Positions 41,503-48,543 of a stretch of 64,000 bases of DNA are shown piece by piece. Position 1 is the first letter of the stretch; the number at the start of each line of letters is the position of its first letter. Source of the stretch: RECO01 sp050485385 (lineage in GTDB: Bacteria; Pseudomonadota; Alphaproteobacteria; Geminicoccales; Geminicoccaceae). The notes beneath the pieces were generated by a model. The model was not told the origin of the DNA and made no database searches. It saw only the letters and a list, made by a program, of their open reading frames with translations. The stretch spans positions 46,886 through 110,885 of the forward strand of contig JBJHBG010000001.1 of NCBI GenBank assembly GCA_050485385.1, written 5' to 3'. The translations under genes and the position numbers were made by a program.

Positions 41503-42574
41503 CGGCGGCGGAGAGCTCGTTGCCCTGGCGGTCGTACACCACGACCTCGACGGCGACCTCGCTCGGCAGGGCTTCGAGGGCGCGGATGCGGGCGGCATCG
41601 GCGACGGCGGTGGCGAGACGGGGGGCGTCGGCGCCGAGCCGGGCCAAGGCCTCGCCGCCGCTACCGGCGCTGGCGACCGCCCGAGCGGATGGCGCGTCGA
41701 GGCCGTGGGCGGCGCCGAGCTCGGCGAGGGCGTTCTGGTCGAGCGAGGAACGGCCGCTGTGCAGGTCGCTGGCGCCGAGTGCCAGCTTGGCCAGCTTGGC
41801 GAAGCCGCCGGCAAGGCTGAGCCGGGGGATCGGGTGGCGGCGCAGGTACTTGAAGGTGGCGCCGGCGAAATCGCCCATTTCGATCAGGGCGACGTCGTCG
41901 AGGCCGGTGCGGCGTTTGATCGCGGCCTCGCTGGTGGAGCCGGTCGCGGCCGCGACGTGGGTGAGGCCGGCGGCGCGGGCGACGTCGATGCCGCGATGGA
42001 TCGAGTGGATCCAGGCGGCGCACGAGAAGGGGACGACGACGCCGGTCGTGCCGAGGATGGAAAGACCGCCTTCGATGCCGAGGCGCGGATTCAGCGTCCG
42101 GGCGGCGAGCGCCGCCCCGCCGGGGATGGCGAGAGTGACGTGGAAGCCCATGGCCCGCGCCGCCGCATCGGCGACCTCGGCGAGTGCCGCGCGGATCATC
42201 TGGCGGGGAACGGGATTGACGGCCGGCTCGCCGACGGCGACGGGCAGGCCCGGCCGGGTCACCGTGCCGACCCCCTCGCCGGCGGCAATGGCGACGCCGT
42301 CGATCGCCGGTTGCAGGCGGACGGTGGCCACGACGCGGCAACCGTGCGTGACGTCCGGGTCGTCGCCCGCGTCCTTGACGACAGCGGCGGTGGCGACGTC
42401 ACCGTCCAGCCGGGCGTCGGCAAGCGGGAACGCCGCGCTGCCACCGCGCGGCAGGCGGACGGTGACCGGATCGGGGAAGGCGCCGAAGAGCAGGGCCGAC
42501 GCTGCCGCCTTGGCCGCTGCCGTGGCGCAGGTGCCGGTGGTCCAGCCGCGCCGGAGGGGAGCCTTCGTACTCAT
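41492..42574 (-). CDS. cbiD: cobalt-precorrin-5B (C1)-methyltransferase
   Basis: A 360-residue CbiD, the S-adenosylmethionine-dependent C1-methylating enzyme. LRRGWTTGTCATAAAKAAA at the N-terminus, KDAGDDPDVTHG, GEPAVNPVPRQMI, GILGTTGVVVPFS-type wording (LSILGTTGVVVPFSCAAW) and HPIPRLSLAGGFAKLAKLALG are diagnostic. CbiD is best known from the anaerobic, cobalt-early route, while its coupled partner CobK is used in both routes. Alphaproteobacteria often mix these. ATG 42574 is divergent from cobB. Confidence 0.94.
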   Translation of the reverse strand: MSTKAPLRRGWTTGTCATAAAKAAASALLFGAFPDPVTVRLPRGGSAAFPLADARLDGDVATAAVVKDAGDDPDVTHGCRVVATVRLQPAIDGVAIAAGEGVGTVTRPGLPVAVGEPAVNPVPRQMIRAALAEVADAAARAMGFHVTLAIPGGAALAARTLNPRLGIEGGLSILGTTGVVVPFSCAAWIHSIHRGIDVARAAGLTHVAAATGSTSEAAIKRRTGLDDVALIEMGDFAGATFKYLRRHPIPRLSLAGGFAKLAKLALGASDLHSGRSSLDQNALAELGAAHGLDAPSARAVASAGSGGEALARLGADAPRLATAVADAARIRALEALPSEVAVEVVVYDRQGNELSAADGW

Positions 42575-42659
42575 GCTAGCGTTGTCGGCCCGCCGTTCCC
42601 TCTATTCAAGCGTCCAGGAGGCGCGCTAGAGGCTCCGAGGACAGCGGAGACTTCGCAAC

Positions 42660-44003
42660 TTGCAGGCGCCAGGGCTGATCATCGCCGCCACCCATTCCAG
42701 CGCCGGCAAGACGCTGGTCACGCTCGGCATCGTGCGGGCGCTGAGCCGGCGCGGGCTTCGGGTCGGCAGCTTCAAGGTGGGGCCGGACTACATCGACCCG
42801 GCCTTCCACCTCGCCGCCGGGGCCGTGAGCTGCGTCAACCTCGACAGTTGGGCGATGCGGCTTTCCACCCTGACCAGCCTCGCCGAGGCGGCGGCGGTCG
42901 ACGTCGACGTGGTGATCGGCGAAGGCGTCATGGGGCTGTTCGACGGGGCAGCGGACGGCACGGGCTCGACCGCCGACCTCGCCTCGTTGCTCGGCCTGCC
43001 GGTGGTCTTGGTGATCGACGCCAAGGGCATGGGCCAGTCGGTCGCCGCCATCGCCGAGGGCTTCGTGCGCCATCGCGACGACGTCGACGTGCTCGGGCTG
43101 ATCTTCAACCGGGTGGCGGGCGACCGCCACGCCCAACTGCTCGCCGCCGCCTGCGACGATCGGCTGGCGACTGCGCGCTTGGGCGCCATGCGCATCGATC
43201 CCGCGCTGGAGTTGCCGTCGCGGCATCTGGGGCTGGTGCAAGCGCGCGAGCACGAGGCGCTGGCGCTGGTCGTCGACCGTGCGGCGGACTTGGTCGACGC
43301 CCATCTCGACCTGGATCGTCTGTTGGTCCTGGCGCGGCCGAGCGCACTTGCGAGCTTTGGGCACACCAGCCCACCCCTCCCTCCCTTGGGTCAACGGATC
43401 GCCGTGGCCGACGATGCGGCGTTTGGCTTCGTCTACGCGGCCACGCTCGAAGGCTGGGCCATGGCCGGGGCCAGCGTGCATCGCTTCAGTCCGCTCCAAG
43501 ACGAGGCGCCGGACCCGACGGCCGACGCCGTGGTGCTACCGGGCGGTTATCCCGAACTGCACGCCGGCCGGCTGGCCCAGGCGGGACACTTCCTCCGGGG
43601 CCTCGGACGGGCGGCCGAGCGGGGAGCGGTGATCTACGGCGAGTGCGGCGGCTTCATGGTGTTGGGCCGGGAGTTGGTCGACCGCGACGGCGTGGGCCAC
43701 CCGATGGCCGGGCTCCTGCCCATCTCGACCAGCTTCGCCGAGCCGCGGTTGCACCTCGGCTATCGCTCCCTCGCCACGCGGCGGCTCGGCCCGCTCGGCC
43801 CCGCTGCCGCCGGCTATCGCGGCCACGAATTCCACTATGCGCGTCTCGCGGCCGGCGCCGACGTGCCGCCGCTGTTCGACGTGGCCGACGCGCTCGGCCG
43901 GCCGTTGGGCGCCGCCGGTGCCCAGATCGGCCGTGTGCTCGGCTCCTTCATGCACCTGATCGATCGTACCTCCAGCGACCCGCGCCGACCCGCCAACGCC
44001 TGA
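42660..44003 (+). CDS. cobB: cobyrinate / hydrogenobyrinate a,c-diamide synthase
   Basis: A 447-residue ATP- and glutamine-dependent amidase of the CobB/CbiA family. Its P-loop is AATHSSAGKTLVTLGIVRAL (residues ~9-28), with FKVGPDYIDPAFH and GEGVMGLFDG for substrate and Mg. The C-terminal class I-like glutamine amidotransferase domain has VLPGGYPELHA and the nucleophile Cys329 in YGECGGFMVLG. EFHYARL and IGRVLGSFMHL close the domain. The first in-frame start is TTG 42660, with GCGGAG upstream at loose spacing. It is divergent from cbiD across 85 bp; no cobalamin riboswitch could be recognised. Confidence 0.93.
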   Translation: MQAPGLIIAATHSSAGKTLVTLGIVRALSRRGLRVGSFKVGPDYIDPAFHLAAGAVSCVNLDSWAMRLSTLTSLAEAAAVDVDVVIGEGVMGLFDGAADGTGSTADLASLLGLPVVLVIDAKGMGQSVAAIAEGFVRHRDDVDVLGLIFNRVAGDRHAQLLAAACDDRLATARLGAMRIDPALELPSRHLGLVQAREHEALALVVDRAADLVDAHLDLDRLLVLARPSALASFGHTSPPLPPLGQRIAVADDAAFGFVYAATLEGWAMAGASVHRFSPLQDEAPDPTADAVVLPGGYPELHAGRLAQAGHFLRGLGRAAERGAVIYGECGGFMVLGRELVDRDGVGHPMAGLLPISTSFAEPRLHLGYRSLATRRLGPLGPAAAGYRGHEFHYARLAAGADVPPLFDVADALGRPLGAAGAQIGRVLGSFMHLIDRTSSDPRRPANA

Positions 44004-44018
44004 TCTGGGAGACTTTCC

Positions 44019-45104
44019 ATGCGTAGACGAACGCTCATGGCCGCAACGCCCGCGGCGGCCCTCGCTCTCGGCCTCGGTGCCAGGCCGCTTCGTGCCCAGG
44101 AGGCGGTGAGCTGGACCATGGTGATGCCCTGGCCGAAGACGACGCCGGGCCTCGGCGTGAACGCGCAGCGCTTCGCCGACATGGTCGAGCGGATGTCGGG
44201 CGGGCGGCTCACGATGACCGTCTACGGCGCCGGCGAACTGGTCCCGCCCTTCGAAAGCCTGGACGCGGTGGAGAGCGGCACTGCCGACATCATGCACGCA
44301 ACGCCCTATTACTGGGCGGGCAAGGCGCCGGCCATGCACTTCTTCACCACCACGCCGTTCGGCCTGACCGCGGAGGAACTGGCCGGCTGGCTCTACAAGG
44401 GCGACGGCATGGCACTCTGGCGCGAGGCCTACGCGCCGTTCGGTGTGATCCCGTTCTACGCCGGCAACTCGCGCATCCAAGCGGGCGGCTGGTTCAACAA
44501 GGAGATCGACTCGCTCGCCGACCTGAACGGCCTCCGGATGCGCATCGCCGGGCTCGGTGGCGAGGTGCTACGCCGGCTCGGCGTCAACACCGTGCTGATC
44601 GCTCCGGGCGAGATCACCCCCGCCCTGATGGCCGGGACGGTCGACGCGGCCGAGTGGGTCGGCCCCTGGAACGACCGAGCCTTCGGCCTTCAGCAGGCGG
44701 CTCGCTACTACTACGTGCCGGCTTTCCACGAGCCCGGTGCCGGCCTGGAACTCACGGTCAACCGGCGGAGCTTCGAGGCGCTGCCGGCCGATCTGCAGGC
44801 GATCGTCGAGGCAGCGGCGGCGGCGATCACCACCGAGACGGTGGCGGACTTCGCCTACCACAACATCACGAGCTTCCAGCCCCTGCTCGACGAAGGGGTG
44901 GAACTACGCTTCTGGCCCGACGACGTGGTCGATGCGCTCGGCCGCACCACGTGGGAGGTGATGGCGGACCTCGCCGCCAGCGATCCCATGGCCGCCAGGA
45001 TCGGCGCGAGCGTGGATCGCTATCTGCTCGAGTGCGACCGCTATGCCCAGGCCTTCGACAAGCGGATGTTCGACATGCGCAGCCGGGCACTCGCGGTCGG
45101 CTGA
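44019..45104 (+). CDS. TRAP transporter solute receptor, DctP family (orphan)
   Basis: A 361-residue periplasmic receptor. MRRRTLMAATPAAALALGLG with ALAQ-like LRAQEA is a signal peptide with a twin-arginine-like RRR start, a feature common in alphaproteobacterial DctP proteins. The mature part (SWTMVMPWPKTTPGLGVNAQRFADMVERMSGGRL in two pieces, GEITPALMAGTVDAAEWVGPWND, YYYVPAFHEPG) matches the TakP-like branch that binds 2-oxoacids; GLRMRIAGLGG contains the conserved carboxylate-binding Arg. No DctQ/DctM permease is adjacent. It follows cobB by 15 bp, with GGGAG before the ATG, so it may be read with cobB. Confidence 0.88.
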   Translation: MRRRTLMAATPAAALALGLGARPLRAQEAVSWTMVMPWPKTTPGLGVNAQRFADMVERMSGGRLTMTVYGAGELVPPFESLDAVESGTADIMHATPYYWAGKAPAMHFFTTTPFGLTAEELAGWLYKGDGMALWREAYAPFGVIPFYAGNSRIQAGGWFNKEIDSLADLNGLRMRIAGLGGEVLRRLGVNTVLIAPGEITPALMAGTVDAAEWVGPWNDRAFGLQQAARYYYVPAFHEPGAGLELTVNRRSFEALPADLQAIVEAAAAAITTETVADFAYHNITSFQPLLDEGVELRFWPDDVVDALGRTTWEVMADLAASDPMAARIGASVDRYLLECDRYAQAFDKRMFDMRSRALAVG

Positions 45105-45110
45105 TCGCGC

Positions 45111-45156
45111 TTGTGTCGGAGGGTGAGTGAGAATAGGATAATGTACCTATTCTCAC
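45111..45156 (+). promoter_or_regulatory. promoter with perfect 11-bp palindrome upstream of receiver-like gene
   Basis: GTGAGAATAGG (45127-45137) and CCTATTCTCAC (45146-45156) are perfect inverted arms around 8 bp. A possible promoter is TTGTGT (45111-45116), 17 bp, TAGGAT (45134-45139), so the palindrome overlaps the -10 and start site. It ends 13 bp before the TTG start codon. Its core ATAGG-N8-CCTAT is shared with 11070-11087. A dimeric regulator site is likely; which protein binds is unknown. Confidence 0.6.
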
Positions 45157-45169
45157 GCCCGAGACACGC

Positions 45170-45580
45170 TTGCGCATCCTGTACCTCGAGGACGATCCGG
45201 TCGATGCCGAGGCGCTGTGGCGGGCGCTCCAGCGGCTGCGGCCCGAACTGGACGTGACGATACTGCGGACGACGCGCGATCTCGACGGCGACCGGCGGTT
45301 CGCCGACGTGCTGGTGGTCGACGCCGCTTGTGCCGACCCTTGTCGCGACCGGCTGGAGGCCGCTGGTGGCTCCGCCATGGTGGTCGTGACCCGCTCCGGC
45401 GAGAGCTTCCGTTGCGGCAGTGGCGCGGCTTGGCCCGCTGGCGAGGCGGTCTGCTTCGAGGAGTTGCGTCGGGCGCTCGACCCGCTGCTTGCAGCCAAGC
45501 AGCGTGCAGCGGGCGAGCGCGTGCCCGCGCCCAGGCCCGTCTGTCAGCGCCGACAGGTGGCGAAGCCGAAGGGCAGGTAG
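45170..45580 (+). CDS. degenerate receiver-domain-like protein
   Basis: A 136-residue protein starting at TTG 45170, the only start codon after the palindrome. The N-terminal 80 residues look like a response-regulator receiver: RILYLEDDPVDAEALWRAL with acidic residues 8-9, ADVLVVDAACADPC with Asp51 at the phosphorylation position, and MVVVTRSGES with Thr74. The conserved Lys and the final strand-helix are not evident. The C-terminus is short, basic and Cys-containing, with no output domain. It may be a pseudo-receiver. Its last 37 bp overlap the convergent DUF2892 gene. Confidence 0.5.
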   Translation: MRILYLEDDPVDAEALWRALQRLRPELDVTILRTTRDLDGDRRFADVLVVDAACADPCRDRLEAAGGSAMVVVTRSGESFRCGSGAAWPAGEAVCFEELRRALDPLLAAKQRAAGERVPAPRPVCQRRQVAKPKGR

Positions 45581-45741
45581 GCCGGACACCACCGCAGCAT
45601 CGCGGTCGCCAAGGGGACGAGGCCGACCAGTCCCCACCACTTTGCCGGTCCCTCCAAAAGGACGACGAGCGTGAGCAGGGCCAGACCCAGAACGATGCGG
45701 GCGATCCGGTCGGCGCCGCCGACGTTCGGTGCGAGGTGCAT
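45544..45741 (-). CDS. DUF2892 (YgaP-type) small membrane protein
   Basis: A 65-residue protein with two membrane segments. The family wording is NVGGADRIARIVLGLALLTLVVLL, then WWGLVGLVPLATAMLRWCPAYLPFGFATC. DUF2892 units occur alone or at the C-terminus of rhodanese YgaP, usually with sulfur or redox genes; here a DsbA-like gene is just upstream. ATG 45741 is chosen because GAAGGAAG lies 7 bp upstream; the longer in-frame start at 45786 adds an unrelated tail. Confidence 0.75.
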   Translation of the reverse strand: MHLAPNVGGADRIARIVLGLALLTLVVLLEGPAKWWGLVGLVPLATAMLRWCPAYLPFGFATCRR

Positions 45742-45807
45742 GCGCAGGCTTCCTTCGCTGAACGAGGACGGGGGCCAATTTCCCATACAAATGCGTAAAA
45801 ATGAATA

Positions 45808-46545
45808 TCAATTTCGAGGCGCGTGTCGCTGCGACAGCGCCAGGACCTGATCCGCGTCGTAGCCGCCGGCAACGACCACCCGGTCGGCAACGTAGATCGG
45901 CACACCGGGGATACCGAGCGCCCGGATCACGCGGTCGTTGTGTGTCAGCATCGAGGCGACCAGCGGGCTGTCTCGGGCCGCGTCGAACGCCGTGACGTCC
46001 AGGCCGAGCCGGTGGGCGGTCTCGGTCACCAGACCGTCGTTGGGGACGAAACCGGTTTGCATGAGCGCTTGGTGGAACGGCAGATAGGCGTCCTGGAGCC
46101 AAGCGGCCATGGCGGCGCGGGCGGCGAGGACCGACGCCGGGCCGAGGATCGGCCACTCGCGCCAGACGACGTCGATCTCGCCGGCTTCGGCGCGGCGCCA
46201 AAGCTCGGGCGCGTGGGCGCGGCAGAACGGACAGCGGTAGTCGAACACGGCAACCACCGTGGGCACCCCCTCGGTGCCGAGCCGTGCCGGTGCCGTGGCC
46301 GGATCGCGCAGCGCCGTCCAGAGGTCGCCGACCGACGCCGCGGCGGGCGCCCGTTCGCTCGTCGGCAGGCCGACGCTGAGGGCGTCGCTTGGCCGTGCAG
46401 CGCCGTCGAGGAAGACGAGGCCACCCTGCGCGCGGGGCGTCAGTTCGGGCAGTGGGGGCGTTCGGTTGCGCGTGAGCAACCAGCCCGTGCCGGTGGCGCC
46501 GGCCACGGCCAGGGCAAGCAGTTGGCGGCGCGTGGAAGCGGGCAT
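45808..46545 (-). CDS. DsbA-like periplasmic thiol-disulfide oxidoreductase
   Basis: A 245-residue protein. Residues 1-25 (STRRQLLALAVAGATGTGWLL) form a signal peptide or anchor with a twin-arginine-like RR. The thioredoxin fold carries the CPFC active site at Cys105/Cys108 (VFDYRCPFCRAHAPELWRRA). The helical insert LAARAAMAAWLQDAYLPFHQALMQ and the cis-Pro loop GIPGVPIYV identify the DsbA/ScsC/BdbD-like group. It probably forms or shuffles disulfides of exported proteins. It lies 66 bp upstream of the DUF2892 gene on the same strand and is preceded by a hairpin-rich leader. Confidence 0.87.
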   Translation of the reverse strand: MPASTRRQLLALAVAGATGTGWLLTRNRTPPLPELTPRAQGGLVFLDGAARPSDALSVGLPTSERAPAAASVGDLWTALRDPATAPARLGTEGVPTVVAVFDYRCPFCRAHAPELWRRAEAGEIDVVWREWPILGPASVLAARAAMAAWLQDAYLPFHQALMQTGFVPNDGLVTETAHRLGLDVTAFDAARDSPLVASMLTHNDRVIRALGIPGVPIYVADRVVVAGGYDADQVLALSQRHAPRN

Positions 46546-46570
46546 GGTCGCGGCTTCAGGGAAGGGACCA

Positions 46571-46670
46571 GGGGCTTTTGGCCCGCTGCGACCCCCGGGC
46601 GGCTGACGCCGCCACTCGCAAGCGGCGCAGGTAACACCTGCGCCGGGGGGCGATGGGACTATCAAGTCCC
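46571..46670. repeat. cluster of hairpins between hydrolase and DsbA-like genes
   Basis: This 150-bp gap (46546-46695) holds a perfect 10-bp inverted repeat CGGCGCAGGT (46623-46632) / ACCTGCGCCG (46636-46645) with a 3-nt loop. A second repeat is GGGACT (46655-46660) / AGTCCC (46665-46670). An imperfect GGGGC-TTTTG-GCCCG hairpin near 46572-46585 has the same loop as those at 15096 and 31382. On the minus strand they lie after the hydrolase stop and before the DsbA-like start, so they may terminate one transcript and shape the leader of the next. Confidence 0.55.
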
Positions 46671-46695
46671 CTGTTGGGGTTATCGCCGGTGCGCA

Positions 46696-47544
46696 TCACG
46701 AGAGGCCTAGCCAGCGTTGAATCGTTGCGATCTGCGACGCCTCCATCAGCGCCGGGGCGTGACCGACGCCGGGCACGGTCAGGACCTCGGCCGTCGGACC
46801 ACGCTCGGTCATCGCATTCGCGACCGCCGTCGGCAGGATGACGCTGTTCTCGCCGCGCAGTACGAAGGTTGGCACGCGGATACGGTCCCAGAGCTCCCAG
46901 AGGTCGACGTCGTCCTGGCTCATGTCGGCATAGGCGGCACGGATGGCCGGATCGTACCGCAGCCGCCAGCCGTCGCGGTCCCGTCGGGCGCTGCTCCGTG
47001 CCAGCCGCTGCCACTGGTCGTCGGTCAGCGGCCCGAAGGGAGCGTGGATGGTCCTGAGGTGTGCTTCCAACTCGGCCAGGCTGGCGAAGCGGAGGTCGAG
47101 GTCGAGATAGGCCTTGAGGCCGAGCAGCGCGTCGCAGGGAACGAAGGGGCCGACGTCGTTGAGGATGAGACGGCAGAGCGGCGGCGCCTCGGTCGCGGCG
47201 AGTGCCATGCCGATCAGCCCGCCCATCGAGGTGCCGATCCAGTCGACCGGCGGCAGGCGCAGCAGGTCGAGGAGACGGGCGAGGTGCGCAACGTAGGTCG
47301 GCACCACGTAGGCGGTGGGTTCGGCGAGCCAGGAACTGTGGCCGCGGCCCGCGACGTCGACGGCGATCACCCGTGCGCCGCGCTCGGCGAGCGCGGCCGC
47401 GAGGTCGTCGAAGTCGCGGGCGTTGCGCGTCAGGCCGTGGACGCAGACGACGACGCGCGCAGCATCGGGTTCGCCCCATTCCAGATAGCTCAGCGTGACG
47501 CCACGATGGGGGCCGTCGAGGCCGATGCGGCGGCGAGTAGCCAT
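46696..47544 (-). CDS. alpha/beta hydrolase
   Basis: A 282-residue alpha/beta hydrolase. VVVCVHGLTRNARDFDDLAAAL provides the oxyanion region, WIGTSMGGLIGMALA the nucleophile elbow with Ser, and TVPGVGHAPAL the catalytic His. The acid residue is probably in RVPTFVLRGENSV, where the usual Asp reads Glu/Asn-Ser. SSWLAEPTAYVVPTYVAHLARLLDLL is typical of the esterase/lactonase-like group. The substrate is unknown. It starts 5 bp after the stop of the small secreted protein gene. Confidence 0.85.
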   Translation of the reverse strand: MATRRRIGLDGPHRGVTLSYLEWGEPDAARVVVCVHGLTRNARDFDDLAAALAERGARVIAVDVAGRGHSSWLAEPTAYVVPTYVAHLARLLDLLRLPPVDWIGTSMGGLIGMALAATEAPPLCRLILNDVGPFVPCDALLGLKAYLDLDLRFASLAELEAHLRTIHAPFGPLTDDQWQRLARSSARRDRDGWRLRYDPAIRAAYADMSQDDVDLWELWDRIRVPTFVLRGENSVILPTAVANAMTERGPTAEVLTVPGVGHAPALMEASQIATIQRWLGLS

Positions 47545-47549
47545 CGCCA

Positions 47550-47975
47550 CTATTGGAAGAACTCGGCCGCGAGCGTGGACAACTCCAACGAGGCGAGGCA
47601 ACTCGCCGCCTCCAGCGGATCGCAGCGCACGATGTCGTTGAGCAGGACGCGGTCGATGCGCTCGCAGTCGACGCCTTCGAAGTCGAACGACTTGACCACC
47701 GTTTTGCCCGGCGGGACCGGGGCGAGTTCGACCCGAAAGCGGCTGCCGATGACGCCCGACGGCTCGAAGGTGACGAGGTCGACGTCGAGGCTGGTGAGCC
47801 CCGTCTCGGTCTCGTTGCGGATCACGATGAAGGCGCGGCAGGCGCCGTCCACCCGCTCCATCTTGTTGAGTTCCAGCCGCAGTGGGCCGTCGGCCGAGGC
47901 CGGGGCTGCGCTGGCGAGCAGCAGGCCGAGGCCGAGTGCGGCGAGGAGGCGGCTGCATCGAAGGGCGTTCGTCAC
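47550..47975 (-). CDS. conserved secreted protein of unknown function
   Basis: A 141-residue protein with a signal peptide (LRCSRLLAALGLGLLLASAAPASA, cleavage near residue 28). The mature part is a small beta-rich domain (LRLELNKMERVDGACRAFIVIRNETETGL, LDLVTFEPSGV-like strand, ELAPVPPGKTVVKSFDFEGVDCERIDRVLLND) with four Cys residues that could form two disulfides. Similar periplasmic proteins occur widely in alphaproteobacteria without a known role. The start is GTG 47975; the downstream hydrolase gene is 5 bp away. Confidence 0.7.
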   Translation of the reverse strand: MTNALRCSRLLAALGLGLLLASAAPASADGPLRLELNKMERVDGACRAFIVIRNETETGLTSLDVDLVTFEPSGVIGSRFRVELAPVPPGKTVVKSFDFEGVDCERIDRVLLNDIVRCDPLEAASCLASLELSTLAAEFFQ

Positions 47976-48045
47976 GGTCCTGGGTCTCCTCGGCTGTCCA
48001 GGCTCGGCCTACCCGGTCTCGCGGCGCGTGCAAAGGCCCTGGCGG

Positions 48046-48543
48046 TCAGGCGAGCGGCAACTCCATCATGAGCACCCGCTTGCCGTTGCGCGGGTCGGTC
48101 TGCTGGCCGAGCCCGCGAAAGCCGAGACGGATGTGAAAGGCGAGCGAGCCCGGATTGGGCGGTACCTCGTTGACCTCGCACACCACCCGCGGCAGCCCCA
48201 TTGCCTGGGCCGCGGCGATGGCGTCCTCGTAGAGCCGTCGGCCGACGCCGGCACCGCGCCGATCGTCGACCACCATGATGCGGTCGACGTAGAGAAACGC
48301 GACGCCGGAGGCCTGGAACCAGCGGTAGTTGGGGCTGCCGTAGGCACGATCCGGCAGCAGCGCCACGAGTGCACCGGTCACCGCCGTGTCCATGGTCGCG
48401 ACGCGGGCGTGGTCCGCGAGGTCGACCAGGCTGGCGAGACCTGCCGCGTCGAGCGTCCCCACCGCGGGCTCGGCCGCCCGGTTGAGGGCGAGGACGGCGT
48501 CGAGGTCCGAGGGTAGTAGGTCGCGGACCCGGAGGGTCGTCAT
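48046..48543 (-). CDS. GNAT family N-acetyltransferase
   Basis: A 165-residue GNAT protein. VAFLYVDRIMVVDDRRGAGVGRRLYEDAIAAAQAMGL contains the acetyl-CoA loop (RRGAGVGRRLY), preceded by the beta-bulge strand, and VVCEVNEVPPNPGSLAFHIRLGFRGLGQQ is the C-terminal substrate region. The acceptor is unknown. Its ATG overlaps the stop of the iron-alcohol dehydrogenase gene (ATGA), so it is translationally coupled to it. Confidence 0.87.
   Translation of the reverse strand: MTTLRVRDLLPSDLDAVLALNRAAEPAVGTLDAAGLASLVDLADHARVATMDTAVTGALVALLPDRAYGSPNYRWFQASGVAFLYVDRIMVVDDRRGAGVGRRLYEDAIAAAQAMGLPRVVCEVNEVPPNPGSLAFHIRLGFRGLGQQTDPRNGKRVLMMELPLA

Noticed and set aside
42575..42659. A cobalamin riboswitch between cbiD and cobB
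   Set aside because: The gap is only 85 bp, too short for the element, and no B12-box-like sequence was recognised.
40685..44026. A 1,113-codon open frame on the plus strand across cobK, cbiD and cobB
   Set aside because: It is antisense or out of frame to three clear corrin genes and is Arg/Ala/Gly-rich with no family motifs. Long shadow frames are expected at this GC content.
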